Shown here piece after piece: positions 28,781-36,732 of a stretch of 64,000 nucleotides of DNA. Both the position numbers and the translations under genes were made by a program. The number at the start of each line of letters is the position of its first letter. Position 1 is the first letter of the stretch. Location: positions 53,960 to 117,959 of the forward strand of contig CAJULK010000005.1 of the NCBI GenBank assembly GCA_910587455.1. Direction: 5' to 3'. This DNA comes from an uncultured Christensenellaceae bacterium (GTDB lineage: Bacteria > Bacillota > Clostridia > Christensenellales > Pumilibacteraceae). The notes beneath the pieces are model-generated. The model was not told where the DNA came from and searched no databases. It saw only the letters and a list, made by a program, of their open reading frames with translations.

Positions 28781-28809
28781 ATTATAGCACACCCAAAGGC
28801 AAAACGCAA
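28781..28809 (-). promoter_or_regulatory. Promoter of the restriction operon
   Basis: On the minus strand, TTGCGT (28804-28809), 17 bp, TATAAT (28781-28786), with a leader of about 30 nt containing the ribosome-binding site of the XRE gene. Confidence 0.75.
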
Positions 28810-28814
28810 GATAA

Positions 28815-28831
28815 TCTCCAAAATTTGGAGA
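28815..28831 (-). promoter_or_regulatory. Palindromic operator candidate for the XRE regulator
   Basis: TCTCCAAA and TTTGGAGA flank one central base, giving perfect 8-bp arms. It sits 5 bp upstream of the -35 box, where a controller protein would be able to activate transcription. Confidence 0.6.
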
Positions 28832-28842
28832 AGATCTTATAA

Positions 28843-28873
28843 GCAAAACGGCTCTACTTTTTCGTAAAGCCGT
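28843..28873 (-). terminator. Hairpin terminator before the restriction operon
   Basis: On the minus strand, ACGGCTTTAC and GTAGAGCCGT pair around an A-rich loop and are followed by TTTTG. It would end transcription of the gene at 28883-29671. Confidence 0.65.
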
Positions 28874-28882
28874 CATAAAAAC

Positions 28883-29671
28883 TTAATATAGCCGTAATAT
28901 CTCTGCGTCTGTAATTATATATTCTGTTTTATCTTTACCCATACTAATTGCGCTATAATTATTCTCATCTCTATTTACTGAAATTATACGTACTAAATGT
29001 CCATTGTTAAGTAAAACTATATCACCGATTTTATACTTCATCTCGTTTGCATTTTGAAATGATTTAGCCAAGCGTGGATATTTATGCTTATATTCAACAT
29101 ACTCAATATCGTTTTCATTAACTATACTAATGGATTTTTCATTTGTTTCCCACAAGTTTGTAGCTTTGTCAATCCAAACAATTATTTTGTAAATTAGCTT
29201 TCCCACTTTAATAAATAGCTTGACATTATCTATTATTTCTTGCGGCTTCTCTAAAACTTTATTTGTCACTTCCGATATTGCCAATGCAATTGAAGAACGG
29301 ACAAAATTCTTAGTATCATTATCCCACTGCCGTCCACCGCACTTAACGACAAAAGTTGCAAGACTATTTGATACATTGGAAACAATTTTTGAACTGCGAT
29401 AATCTCTTATGTCATCTAAAATATTTTTCTTTTCAATGAATCTTTTAGCACTCACATTTTGAGTCCGCATAACTGGCGGCGTTATTCTTACTGCTTGCTT
29501 TGGGATTTTATGTATATATGTCGATTGAAAAAAACTCGGCGAAGCTGCTTCTTTTTTTCGCTTTTTTTCGTTTTGCTCTTTATATTTTTGATATTTTTTA
29601 CTACGTGACTTTTTTGTTAAGCCCTTTGACGCTCTCTCAAAAGCATCTCTGTCAGTTCCTTTGAATATCAT
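28883..29671 (-). CDS. Hypothetical protein, basic N-terminus
   Basis: A 262-residue AT-rich gene product of unknown function. The first 45 residues are strongly Lys/Arg-rich, suggesting nucleic-acid or ribosome contact. The middle is helical. The last 50 residues (YKIGDIVLLNNGHLVRI onward) look like a small beta-barrel of SH3/KOW type, seen by eye only. AAGGAGT precedes the ATG. It lies 23 bp downstream of the rlmD-type gene in the same direction and may be cotranscribed with it. Its base composition matches the restriction island rather than the core. Confidence 0.7.
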   Translation of the reverse strand: MIFKGTDRDAFERASKGLTKKSRSKKYQKYKEQNEKKRKKEAASPSFFQSTYIHKIPKQAVRITPPVMRTQNVSAKRFIEKKNILDDIRDYRSSKIVSNVSNSLATFVVKCGGRQWDNDTKNFVRSSIALAISEVTNKVLEKPQEIIDNVKLFIKVGKLIYKIIVWIDKATNLWETNEKSISIVNENDIEYVEYKHKYPRLAKSFQNANEMKYKIGDIVLLNNGHLVRIISVNRDENNYSAISMGKDKTEYIITDAEILRLY

Positions 29672-29694
29672 TTTATTACTCCTTGTTGAACCTC

Positions 29695-31338
29695 TTAAAT
29701 GATTTCAAAATTCATTAGTGTTTCCTTTATTGCTTTGACCATTTTGGGGGTTGGATGCGCTCTTGGTCTTTTAAGTTCCTCTACTGCGTTAGGCGCGTCA
29801 TACATAGGTAATCCCAAACCCCGTTTGACTTCGGCAATATATGCCGTATGGACTTTGAAGCCATAAGTCTTTTCGATATAGTCTTGTATCTTCTTATACG
29901 TTACTTTATCTTTTGGCTTGCGTTCATCGGCTCGCTCTTTGATTTTCTTTAACGAAAACTGTCCCTCGTTCTCCCCGAATTCTACGTCAATGTTGATATG
30001 AGTGTCGGGAATTTTTTTGGAGAGCACGACGAGTGTCTCGACGTGATGCGTGCACGGAAACATGTCGAAAATTTTACAAGCCGCGACCTTGTATTCCGCA
30101 GTTGCCGAATCGAGAAATATTCTTATGTCACGGCACATTGTGGCATGGTTGCACGATACGTAAACGAGTCGTTTGGGCTCTATACCGGCGATCGCATTCA
30201 TTACCGCGGCACCGCAGCCTTTTCGGGGCGGATCTATGATCACGTCCGCGCCGGCAACGTCTTTTGCTATTTGCGGCAGAACCGACTCGACATTACCGCA
30301 AACGTTGGTTATTCTGCCGGAATTGCCGTTCAGTGCCGCCGTTCTGTCGGCGTCCTTTACCGCCTGCGGCACACATTCGACCGCTACGACGCACCCACAC
30401 TTTTTTGCGGCGAGATTGCTCGTAATGCCTATACCGCTGTAAAGATCGACAACCGTATCCGAAGACAAGCTTTCCGTCACCGCCGAATAAAGCCTGTCGC
30501 GAATAACGTCGTTCACCTGAAAAAACGACAGCGGCGAAAGCTCCGCGCGAACGCCGAGCACTTCGACGGCAAGGCGCGGTTCGCCCTTTACGAGCCTTGC
30601 CGTTTCACCCATGATAACGTTGTTCTTGCGCATGTTCGGTGATACGAAAAAATCGACATTATCGGGCAAACGTTCGGCGAGAGCGTCTTCCCCGTCGAAA
30701 CTTTCTGCATTGATTACCAGCGTCGCCGACATGCGTCCGCCCGCCTCGCGCACGACAAGGTGCCGCAAAAGCCCCGTGCCCGCAGCTTCGGAATACACGG
30801 GCAGTTTACGCTCGTCCGCAAAATCGCATACGATTTTCGCAACAGTCCGCACACCGTCGCTCGCAAAAACACATTCGACGGGCTCTACGACGTGCGTATT
30901 GCGCCTGTATAGCCCGACCACCGTTTTTCCGTCCGACGTACCGAACGGGAACGACAGTTTATTTCTAACGACGGCAGATCCGTCGCTCGAAATAAACTCA
31001 CTCGGAGCACAGCTCAGATTTGCTATTTTTTTAAGATTGTTTTCCAGCTCGGCAGAAAGAACTTCGCGACGGTATTGCGCGCCGACGTGCCCCATATCGC
31101 AGCCGCCGCATTTGTAAAAATGCGGGCACGCGGGCGCGACGCGGTGTTCGGACGGCGACAGCACTTTGATAACGGACGCCGTAGCGTATTTCTTTTTGAC
31201 GTTTTTTATGACTGCGCGCACACGCTCGCCTTTGAGCGTGTACGGAATAAAAACGACCTTGCCGTCAACGCGCGCCACACCCTCTCCGTCCATACCGCTC
31301 GACTCTATTTCAGCTTCGATAACTTCTTTTACGTTCAT
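29695..31338 (-). CDS. rlmD: 23S rRNA (uracil-C5)-methyltransferase, RlmD type, with C-terminal extension
   Basis: A 547-residue RNA methyltransferase. It has an N-terminal TRAM domain, an iron-sulfur cysteine cluster (CPHFYKCGGC), the SAM site (VDLYSGIG) and the catalytic region IDPPRKGCG and YVSCNHATMCRD. After LVVLSKK, where the enzyme normally ends, about 110 extra residues follow, including YIEKTYGFKVHTAYIAEVKR. This tail is AT-richer and joins the accessory island. The start at 31338 is chosen because homology begins at MNVKEV and TATAAT ends six bases upstream. RlmCD/TrmA-like specificity is an alternative. Confidence 0.9.
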   Translation of the reverse strand: MNVKEVIEAEIESSGMDGEGVARVDGKVVFIPYTLKGERVRAVIKNVKKKYATASVIKVLSPSEHRVAPACPHFYKCGGCDMGHVGAQYRREVLSAELENNLKKIANLSCAPSEFISSDGSAVVRNKLSFPFGTSDGKTVVGLYRRNTHVVEPVECVFASDGVRTVAKIVCDFADERKLPVYSEAAGTGLLRHLVVREAGGRMSATLVINAESFDGEDALAERLPDNVDFFVSPNMRKNNVIMGETARLVKGEPRLAVEVLGVRAELSPLSFFQVNDVIRDRLYSAVTESLSSDTVVDLYSGIGITSNLAAKKCGCVVAVECVPQAVKDADRTAALNGNSGRITNVCGNVESVLPQIAKDVAGADVIIDPPRKGCGAAVMNAIAGIEPKRLVYVSCNHATMCRDIRIFLDSATAEYKVAACKIFDMFPCTHHVETLVVLSKKIPDTHINIDVEFGENEGQFSLKKIKERADERKPKDKVTYKKIQDYIEKTYGFKVHTAYIAEVKRGLGLPMYDAPNAVEELKRPRAHPTPKMVKAIKETLMNFEII

Positions 31339-31344
31339 ACCGAG

Positions 31345-31373
31345 ATTATACAACGCGTACGCGGTTTTGTCAA
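31345..31373 (-). promoter_or_regulatory. Leaderless-type promoter of the rlmD gene
   Basis: On the minus strand, TTGACA (31368-31373), 17 bp, TATAAT (31345-31350), six bases, ATG at 31338: a perfect consensus promoter with no room for a ribosome-binding site. Confidence 0.85.
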
Positions 31374-31392
31374 TAAACTTGGAGTCAAACAG

Positions 31393-31421
31393 TTGACAAG
31401 CCGACGCGCTTATGATAAAAT
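31393..31421 (+). promoter_or_regulatory. tRNA-Ala promoter
   Basis: TTGACA (31393-31398), 17 bp, TAAAAT (31416-31421), divergent from the rlmD promoter. The predicted 5' leader before the mature tRNA is about 54 nt. Confidence 0.75.
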
Positions 31422-31481
31422 GATTAGGCTTCTAAGCGAGACGAAATCAATCGGAAGCGGCAAAACCATATATGCCCGCGT

Positions 31482-31557
31482 GGGGGTATAGCTCAGTTGG
31501 TAGAGCGCTTGAATGGCATTCAAGAGGTCAGCGGTTCGAACCCGCTTATCTCCACCA
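31482..31557 (+). tRNA. tRNA-Ala (anticodon GGC)
   Basis: A 76-nt cloverleaf. The acceptor GGGGGTA pairs with TATCTCC (two G-U pairs), the anticodon stem CTTGA/TCAAG encloses the loop ATGGCAT (anticodon GGC), and the T arm has GGTTCGAACCC. The 3' CCA is encoded. Confidence 0.97.
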
Positions 31558-31561
31558 AACA

Positions 31562-31615
31562 GTAACTATCCGAACCTTTATGTTAGTATAAAGGGCGTTC
31601 GGGTAGTTTTTTATT
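31562..31615 (+). terminator. Terminator after tRNA-Ala
   Basis: An imperfect stem formed by AACTATCCGAAC..CTTTA and TAAAG..GTTCGGGTAGTT is followed by TTTTT. Confidence 0.75.
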
Positions 31616-31707
31616 TAACGGAATAGTAATAGAAATCAAAAACAGACGCTTCGTACCTTATATGACGAATGCGTCTATTTTTATGCTGTGATTATTTCTC
31701 ACGCCAT

Positions 31708-31956
31708 CCGAATTTATTGCCTTTTCGGCTGGTGTGGTTAGCACAGCTAAAAACCGATGTCAACGCGCGAAAAATTTTGCGGAGAATATGTAGTGTAGCA
31801 AAAGTCGAGTTCTTAATTGAACTTGACTTTTGCTTTGTATGCAAATTTTTTCGCTGTGGTCGTTGACATCGGTCAATCGGGATTTGAAACAGTCTTTCAT
31901 TTTAGCTTTTACCCGTGCTCTGTTTTGTTGTTGCCGAAAAGGCAATATAAATTCGG
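31708..31956 (+). ncRNA. Nested triple inverted repeat, candidate structured leader RNA
   Basis: Three inverted-repeat pairs are nested: 31708-31729 with 31933-31956 (22 bp, two bases inserted on the right); 31753-31765 with 31861-31873 (13 bp perfect, continuing as 31766-31780 with 31841-31854); and 31798-31813 with 31819-31834 (16 bp, one mismatch). Together they could fold as one long interrupted hairpin. Its last bases touch the GGAGG ribosome-binding site of the next gene. It may be a cis-acting leader, a small RNA or a cruciform DNA site. Confidence 0.55.
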
Positions 31957-31969
31957 AGGTAAAAACCTA

Positions 31970-32239
31970 ATGAAAAACCAAGTGCAAAATGAAAACGAGA
32001 TAAGAGATTGTCTGTTGTTCTCGGAGTTCGAAATGAGCGATGTCGATTATGACGTAACGTTCGACATTGTGGATATCGACTTCTTCTATGAAACCGTTAC
32101 GGTAGCAATAACGGATAACGGCAGAATTACCCAAGACACGTTCCAGCTCATGAAAGACCAAGACGGTAGATGCTATTTCGAATACGGCAGGTTCTACGAA
32201 AAGAAAGTATATATCGACGACTTCAACGAGGTGATCTGA
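31970..32239 (+). CDS. Small acidic protein of unknown function
   Basis: An 89-residue, strongly acidic protein (many Asp/Glu, mostly beta-rich pattern such as YDVTFDIVDIDFFYETVTVAI). GGAGG is placed 9 nt before the ATG; the frame upstream is the palindrome and is not coding. The gene ends one base before the sigma-like gene, so the two are translationally linked. It could be an anti-sigma or partner protein, by context only. Confidence 0.7.
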   Translation: MKNQVQNENEIRDCLLFSEFEMSDVDYDVTFDIVDIDFFYETVTVAITDNGRITQDTFQLMKDQDGRCYFEYGRFYEKKVYIDDFNEVI

Positions 32240-32240
32240 A

Positions 32241-32864
32241 ATGAGCAATAACAGAATCTTTAATTTCAGTGTTCTCGACGAAACAATTTCTCCCGATAAT
32301 GTAATAGCAATATCCGAGATAGTAGCATTTACTCAAACGCGCTTTCTAATAGGCTATATAGGAATCCGTATGCAAAAGATGTATGCCGATTTGTACGCAG
32401 ACATAAAACATAAGAACGATATAAACCACATATTCAGTGATGGTTACGATATGGTACACGAGGGAGTATTATTCTTATGCGAACATTACGGCGAACATAT
32501 ACACGATGTTATAGGTGTCAACAAGAAAGGCAAACAAGTAACGCTTCGAATGATGTGCATCAAAAAGATGATGAATCTTATAAATAGAAAATCAAGCGAT
32601 TATTACCGCAATAAATGTGTAGATAGTTTAGCGCCGGAAGATGAGCCGTTGATTGAACTCAAAGAAGAAGTCGATTACGACTATTCTCAATGCGACGAAA
32701 TAGTGAAAAATCTTAACTTGACGGACAATATGCGCACCGCACTCGAATGTCGAATGGCAGGTTTGAGTTATCCCGAAATAGGTCGAATACTTGGTAGAGT
32801 GCAATCCACTGTTTACGAATATTTCGTTAAAATGCGTCAGAGATATATGGCAATATACGGATAA
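32241..32864 (+). CDS. Sigma-70-like factor (region 4 helix-turn-helix)
   Basis: A 207-residue protein. The C-terminal part (about 160-205) looks like a sigma region 4: MRTALECRMAGLSYPEIGR followed by a second helix and VYEYFVKMRQRY. The N-terminal part is helical with no clear region 2 consensus. Similar small sigma-like proteins occur on conjugative elements and phages of Clostridia. It follows the acidic protein gene by one base. The target promoters are unknown. Confidence 0.75.
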   Translation: MSNNRIFNFSVLDETISPDNVIAISEIVAFTQTRFLIGYIGIRMQKMYADLYADIKHKNDINHIFSDGYDMVHEGVLFLCEHYGEHIHDVIGVNKKGKQVTLRMMCIKKMMNLINRKSSDYYRNKCVDSLAPEDEPLIELKEEVDYDYSQCDEIVKNLNLTDNMRTALECRMAGLSYPEIGRILGRVQSTVYEYFVKMRQRYMAIYG

Positions 32865-32886
32865 ACAACACCAGCTACTAACCCAT

Positions 32887-34527
32887 TCAAAAAGATATTA
32901 GCCAACGCATTTCGGCATATCGGTCAGTTAATGCTTTCATTCTCGTCAACTGTTGACCGATTTTCTTCATATCGGATACCGTCATATTAGTATTACATAA
33001 TAAGCCTACCAAGCTTACCCCTATAGATAAACAATATTCGCGCATTTCGCTCACGCGCTCATCAGTACCTTTTGCTTGCTCTTGGAGTTTACCGATATCA
33101 AAAGTATTTGTAATATCCGGATATTTTGAAAGCAATCGATTGACTCCCAATTTCCAATAATAAGCGTCGGAAATATAATCGATCAAATACTGATTTGCAT
33201 ACATAACCGCCTCGGCATCAAAATCCTCCGCATTTTGCATACGTTGTATTTTTTCTAACATCTCATTGCACTTCTTCACTTTGACTTCTATATCATTCGC
33301 CAACAACAGCATATAGTTTGCCATATTATTTACATCAAACATTTCTTGAGAGCTATCTATTTTAACTCTATCTATTTTGAAATCGCTTTCGCCAAGCTTC
33401 AATTCGTAACATTCAATATTGCCTTCATTACAAACATCTAATAATAACTGTTTGCATAAAGGATCGACATTTACCCCAAACGTGATCGACTTGATTTTAG
33501 GAATTTCAATAAAATTATGTTTATTGGGCTCAGATACGGGACAAATAAATCTCCATTCTTTTTCGTACTCCCAAACAGTATCTTTAACACACAGATAATC
33601 AATAATATTGAATAAATTAAAATCGCACTGGACAAATTGATATTCGCCTTGTTCACTCTTTTTAACGGATGCTACGCCGAAATCTTTTAATGCGATTGTC
33701 GGACGTTTCTTTGAATACTTTACAGACTTCAAAATTGTAGTGATTTGACTAACATCACTAAAATCATATTCGACGCAAATACCGGAATATGAATTAGCGT
33801 AATGCGACCACATCAAAGCATTATCCCACCCACTGACGCTAAAACAAGAGACGTTGATTGTAGACAAAAAATGCTTGAATAACGGAATATATTTAGTATC
33901 CCGTATCTCGATTATTTGTCTTTTAACTGCGTCGAATTTTTCTTTTGATCCTAACAATTCATTTATATTATCTTCAGTAATATCTACATCTTCTAGTTTA
34001 CCGATTAGCAAACCAAACTGTTGATATACTTGTTTCGGGAAAACACCTTTAAGCATTTTGGGTAATTTTGCATAAATCTGAGAATGAAATGATCGAAAGA
34101 AGTCATAATACGACAAATGCTCTTTATGCATAGCCTTTTTCATCAACAAGATTTGTTTCTTAAGATCGTTTAACGCTATGATTAATTGTGTAAATTCGCC
34201 CAATAAATCAAACTTAACGACAAAACCGATAATACTTTTTAATTCATCGCTTGCATCAAAAACATTTAGTACAAGGTCGATTAGCTCATCGTATAGTTTA
34301 TCTTCCGAAAAACCGATTTTCGAATCAAACGGATCGTTCATATTTAATGGGGTTTGCGCGTAAACAACACGATGACGAATATTCTCAATGTCATAAACGG
34401 TGAAATCATCTCGACGACAAGGACGGTATTGGTAAAATAACCCTCCGGCTTTCTTAACTGCTTTTTGTGTATGTAAAACATGCTCTAAAATTTGTGCAGA
34501 AAAATCCTGATTTTCTATTGTGTTCAT
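32887..34527 (-). CDS. DUF2971-type protein, possible defence gene
   Basis: A 546-residue protein. The central part carries features of the DUF2971 family: an N-terminal YRPCRRDDFTV and MNDPFDSKIG, then WSHYANSYSGICVEYDF and EWRFICPV. Families of this type are often found near defence genes, but the biochemical role is not established. The C-terminal 150 residues are helical. TGGAG precedes the ATG at 34527. The gene is AT-rich and converges on the sigma-like gene (22-bp gap), so both belong to the same acquired segment. Confidence 0.75.
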   Translation of the reverse strand: MNTIENQDFSAQILEHVLHTQKAVKKAGGLFYQYRPCRRDDFTVYDIENIRHRVVYAQTPLNMNDPFDSKIGFSEDKLYDELIDLVLNVFDASDELKSIIGFVVKFDLLGEFTQLIIALNDLKKQILLMKKAMHKEHLSYYDFFRSFHSQIYAKLPKMLKGVFPKQVYQQFGLLIGKLEDVDITEDNINELLGSKEKFDAVKRQIIEIRDTKYIPLFKHFLSTINVSCFSVSGWDNALMWSHYANSYSGICVEYDFSDVSQITTILKSVKYSKKRPTIALKDFGVASVKKSEQGEYQFVQCDFNLFNIIDYLCVKDTVWEYEKEWRFICPVSEPNKHNFIEIPKIKSITFGVNVDPLCKQLLLDVCNEGNIECYELKLGESDFKIDRVKIDSSQEMFDVNNMANYMLLLANDIEVKVKKCNEMLEKIQRMQNAEDFDAEAVMYANQYLIDYISDAYYWKLGVNRLLSKYPDITNTFDIGKLQEQAKGTDERVSEMREYCLSIGVSLVGLLCNTNMTVSDMKKIGQQLTRMKALTDRYAEMRWLISF

Positions 34528-34704
34528 ATAATTTATCTCCAAAAGTAAACTTAATGTTAAAAAATCGATAAGGCTTTTTATTAGATTATACAGCAATTCT
34601 ATACGATTGTCAAGATGCGATTATTCACTTTTCAATGTGCGAAAATATATATTCCGACTGCCTTGGAAATAGACAGTTAGTTATGTTTTAAGCCCGCTTT
34701 GAGT

Positions 34705-35357
34705 TTACGGCGTGCGCTTGTTCTCGTCCGCACCCTCTATCCTGTCATACGCTTCGGCGCTCTTGCCGAGTACCGGCTCGCCGAATGCGAAAAAATCGAA
34801 ATCGCTCGATTCGGTTGCGGCAGTCAGGGTATGCGGCGCCGTCTTATACCATTAACATTGGCAAATTCGCCCGAAACGCCGGTATTGTTCCACAGCGGTA
34901 TGATCGGTTTTTCCCAATTATATGAATTCCATTCGAAGGTGCGCGTCTGAACGAAATCTGGATTGGACAGCGTAACGGTGTATCTCGCGCCCTGAGCGTC
35001 ATTTTCGCCGTATCCGTAATAATCGGCAACGATGCTGTCGTTGACGAACATATATAGAAATATTCGCCGTGCGCGCTGCCGCTATCTTGACGGAATCTTC
35101 ATAGCACTTTTGAATGTCGCGAAAATCTTCGACGTTCCTAATGAACGCGCCCGCATTGCCGTCCCAATAGAAATTGCCGACAAAGTTATGCGCGTACGCA
35201 ATGTTGGCTATGCGATATTGCTGTTGCTACCGCGGCGCATCTCCATTGCGAGCCTGCGGCGGCTGTTACTTTCGTTTTCGGCAATATGGGCAAAGCCTAT
35301 TACCGCGTTTTCGTCAAGATCGGCAAGCGTGAAAATCGCTTCCGCAGAAATTAACAT
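34705..35357 (-). pseudogene. Decayed gene for a probable secreted protein
   Basis: Read on the minus strand, three fragments in different frames can be strung together. From 35357: MLISAEAIFTLADLDENAV up to a TAG. Then NIAYAHNFVGNFYWDGNAG to NISIY. Then VNDSIVADYYGYGEND through PIIPLWNNTG, and after another shift FGEPVLGKSAEAYDRIEGA to a TAA at 34705. The amino-acid style (Asn, Tyr, Trp, Gly) suggests an extracellular or carbohydrate-related protein. At least two frameshifts and a stop make it non-functional. Confidence 0.6.
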
Positions 35358-35535
35358 TGAAAATCCCCAAATATAGCGCACGAGTCACATATTATCTGTG
35401 TATACACGCATTGCAAAATGTAACCTTTTTTGTCTTATATGGCGGAATATCGACCGTGGAGCCGTAAAGTATTTTTAATTTCGGAGGACGAGATGATAAA
35501 ATATCACAAGACAGAAACATTCGAAAGGAGCTATC

Positions 35536-36732
35536 ATGAACGTTTTCAAAATACTGTATTGTCGGACGTTTCAATTTGTTTTTAAGGTTGCCATACCCAT
35601 ACTGCCGTACAGGCGTCCACAAATTTTGCAATCGGTAGAAGCCGCTGCGGACAAGCTGCACGCGCTCGGCAGTAAGCGCGTATTCATCGTAACGGACGCG
35701 GGAGTACGCGACGCGGGTCTTTGTGACCGATTCGTTTCGGCGCTAGGCAAAAACGGCATAGACAATATCATTTACGACAAGACTATGCCAAACCCTACCG
35801 TCGCCGCCGTAGAGGACGCGAGAAACGAATATGTAACGGCGGGGTGCGACGCTATCGCTGCGATCGGCGGCGGAAGCGCGATGGATCTTGCAAAAGCGTG
35901 CGGCGCACGCATCGTCCGCCCCAAAAAGAACCTTAACAAAATGGCGGGACTGCTGCACGTTCGCAAAAGACTGCCGCCGCTTTTTGCCGTTCCCACAACT
36001 GCGGGAACAGGCAGCGAAACCACTATTGCAGCAGTGATAACGGACGGCGAAACTCACCGCAAGTATGCCGTAAACGATTTCTCGCTCATCCCGCACTTCG
36101 CAGTGCTCGACAGCTCACTTACGATCGGGCTGCCGAAAACGATAACGGCATACACAGGTATGGACGCGCTCACGCACGCAGTGGAAGCGTACATAGGCAG
36201 ATCCACGACAAAGGAAACCCGCGCAAAAGCCGTGGAAGCCGTAAGATTGATACGCGAAAACTTAAAAACGTGCTATGACGAACCGTCAAACGCCAATGCG
36301 CGCAACAACATGCTGTATGCGGCGCATTATGCAGGCATAGCGTTTACGAAAAGCTACGTCGGATACGTTCACGCCGTAGCGCACAGTCTGAGCGGCAGAT
36401 ACGGACTTCCGCACGGGCTGACGTGCGCGGTGCTTCTTCCCGTTGTTCTCGAAAGCTATGGGAAACGCACGTACAAAAGACTCGCAAAACTCGCGCGAGC
36501 GAGCGGCGTATCGACGGCAAAAAACAACGCCGACGCCGCCGAGGAATTTATTTCGTTCGTATACGGCATGAACGAGTATCTCGGAATACCCAAAGGTTTT
36601 TCCGAGATAGAAGAAACCGACGTGCCGCAAATGGCAAAATACGCCGATAAGGAAGGAAATCCGCTCTACCCCGTTCCCAAGCTGTACGGAAGAAAGGAGC
36701 TAGAAAAAATTTATTACAAGGTGAAATTATGA
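35536..36732 (+). CDS. Iron-containing alcohol dehydrogenase
   Basis: A 398-residue group III alcohol dehydrogenase acting on an unknown alcohol or aldehyde. The NAD-binding region has AIGGGSAMDLAKACG and PTTAGTGSE. The metal-binding residues lie in GMDALTHAVEAY and the two later histidine sites (HAVAHSLSG, LPHGLTC). The N-terminus (FKILYCRTFQFVFKVAIPILPYR) is a short hydrophobic extension seen in one subfamily and may touch the membrane. AAAGGAG precedes the ATG. Its end overlaps the next gene by 4 bp, so the two form an operon. Confidence 0.92.
   Translation: MNVFKILYCRTFQFVFKVAIPILPYRRPQILQSVEAAADKLHALGSKRVFIVTDAGVRDAGLCDRFVSALGKNGIDNIIYDKTMPNPTVAAVEDARNEYVTAGCDAIAAIGGGSAMDLAKACGARIVRPKKNLNKMAGLLHVRKRLPPLFAVPTTAGTGSETTIAAVITDGETHRKYAVNDFSLIPHFAVLDSSLTIGLPKTITAYTGMDALTHAVEAYIGRSTTKETRAKAVEAVRLIRENLKTCYDEPSNANARNNMLYAAHYAGIAFTKSYVGYVHAVAHSLSGRYGLPHGLTCAVLLPVVLESYGKRTYKRLAKLARASGVSTAKNNADAAEEFISFVYGMNEYLGIPKGFSEIEETDVPQMAKYADKEGNPLYPVPKLYGRKELEKIYYKVKL

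Larger units (their letters stand above)
31558..31969 (+). other. 412-bp gap with two terminators and a nested palindrome
   Basis: This gap holds a hairpin terminator for the tRNA (31562-31615), a second terminator-like hairpin (about 31643-31677, AGACGC stem then TTTTT) and the long nested inverted repeat listed separately. I see no protein gene before the start at 31970. Confidence 0.7.

Noticed and set aside
31482..34620. tRNA-Ala as integration site for the adjacent accessory segment
   Set aside because: No copy of the tRNA 3' end was found at the far side and no integrase gene is present.
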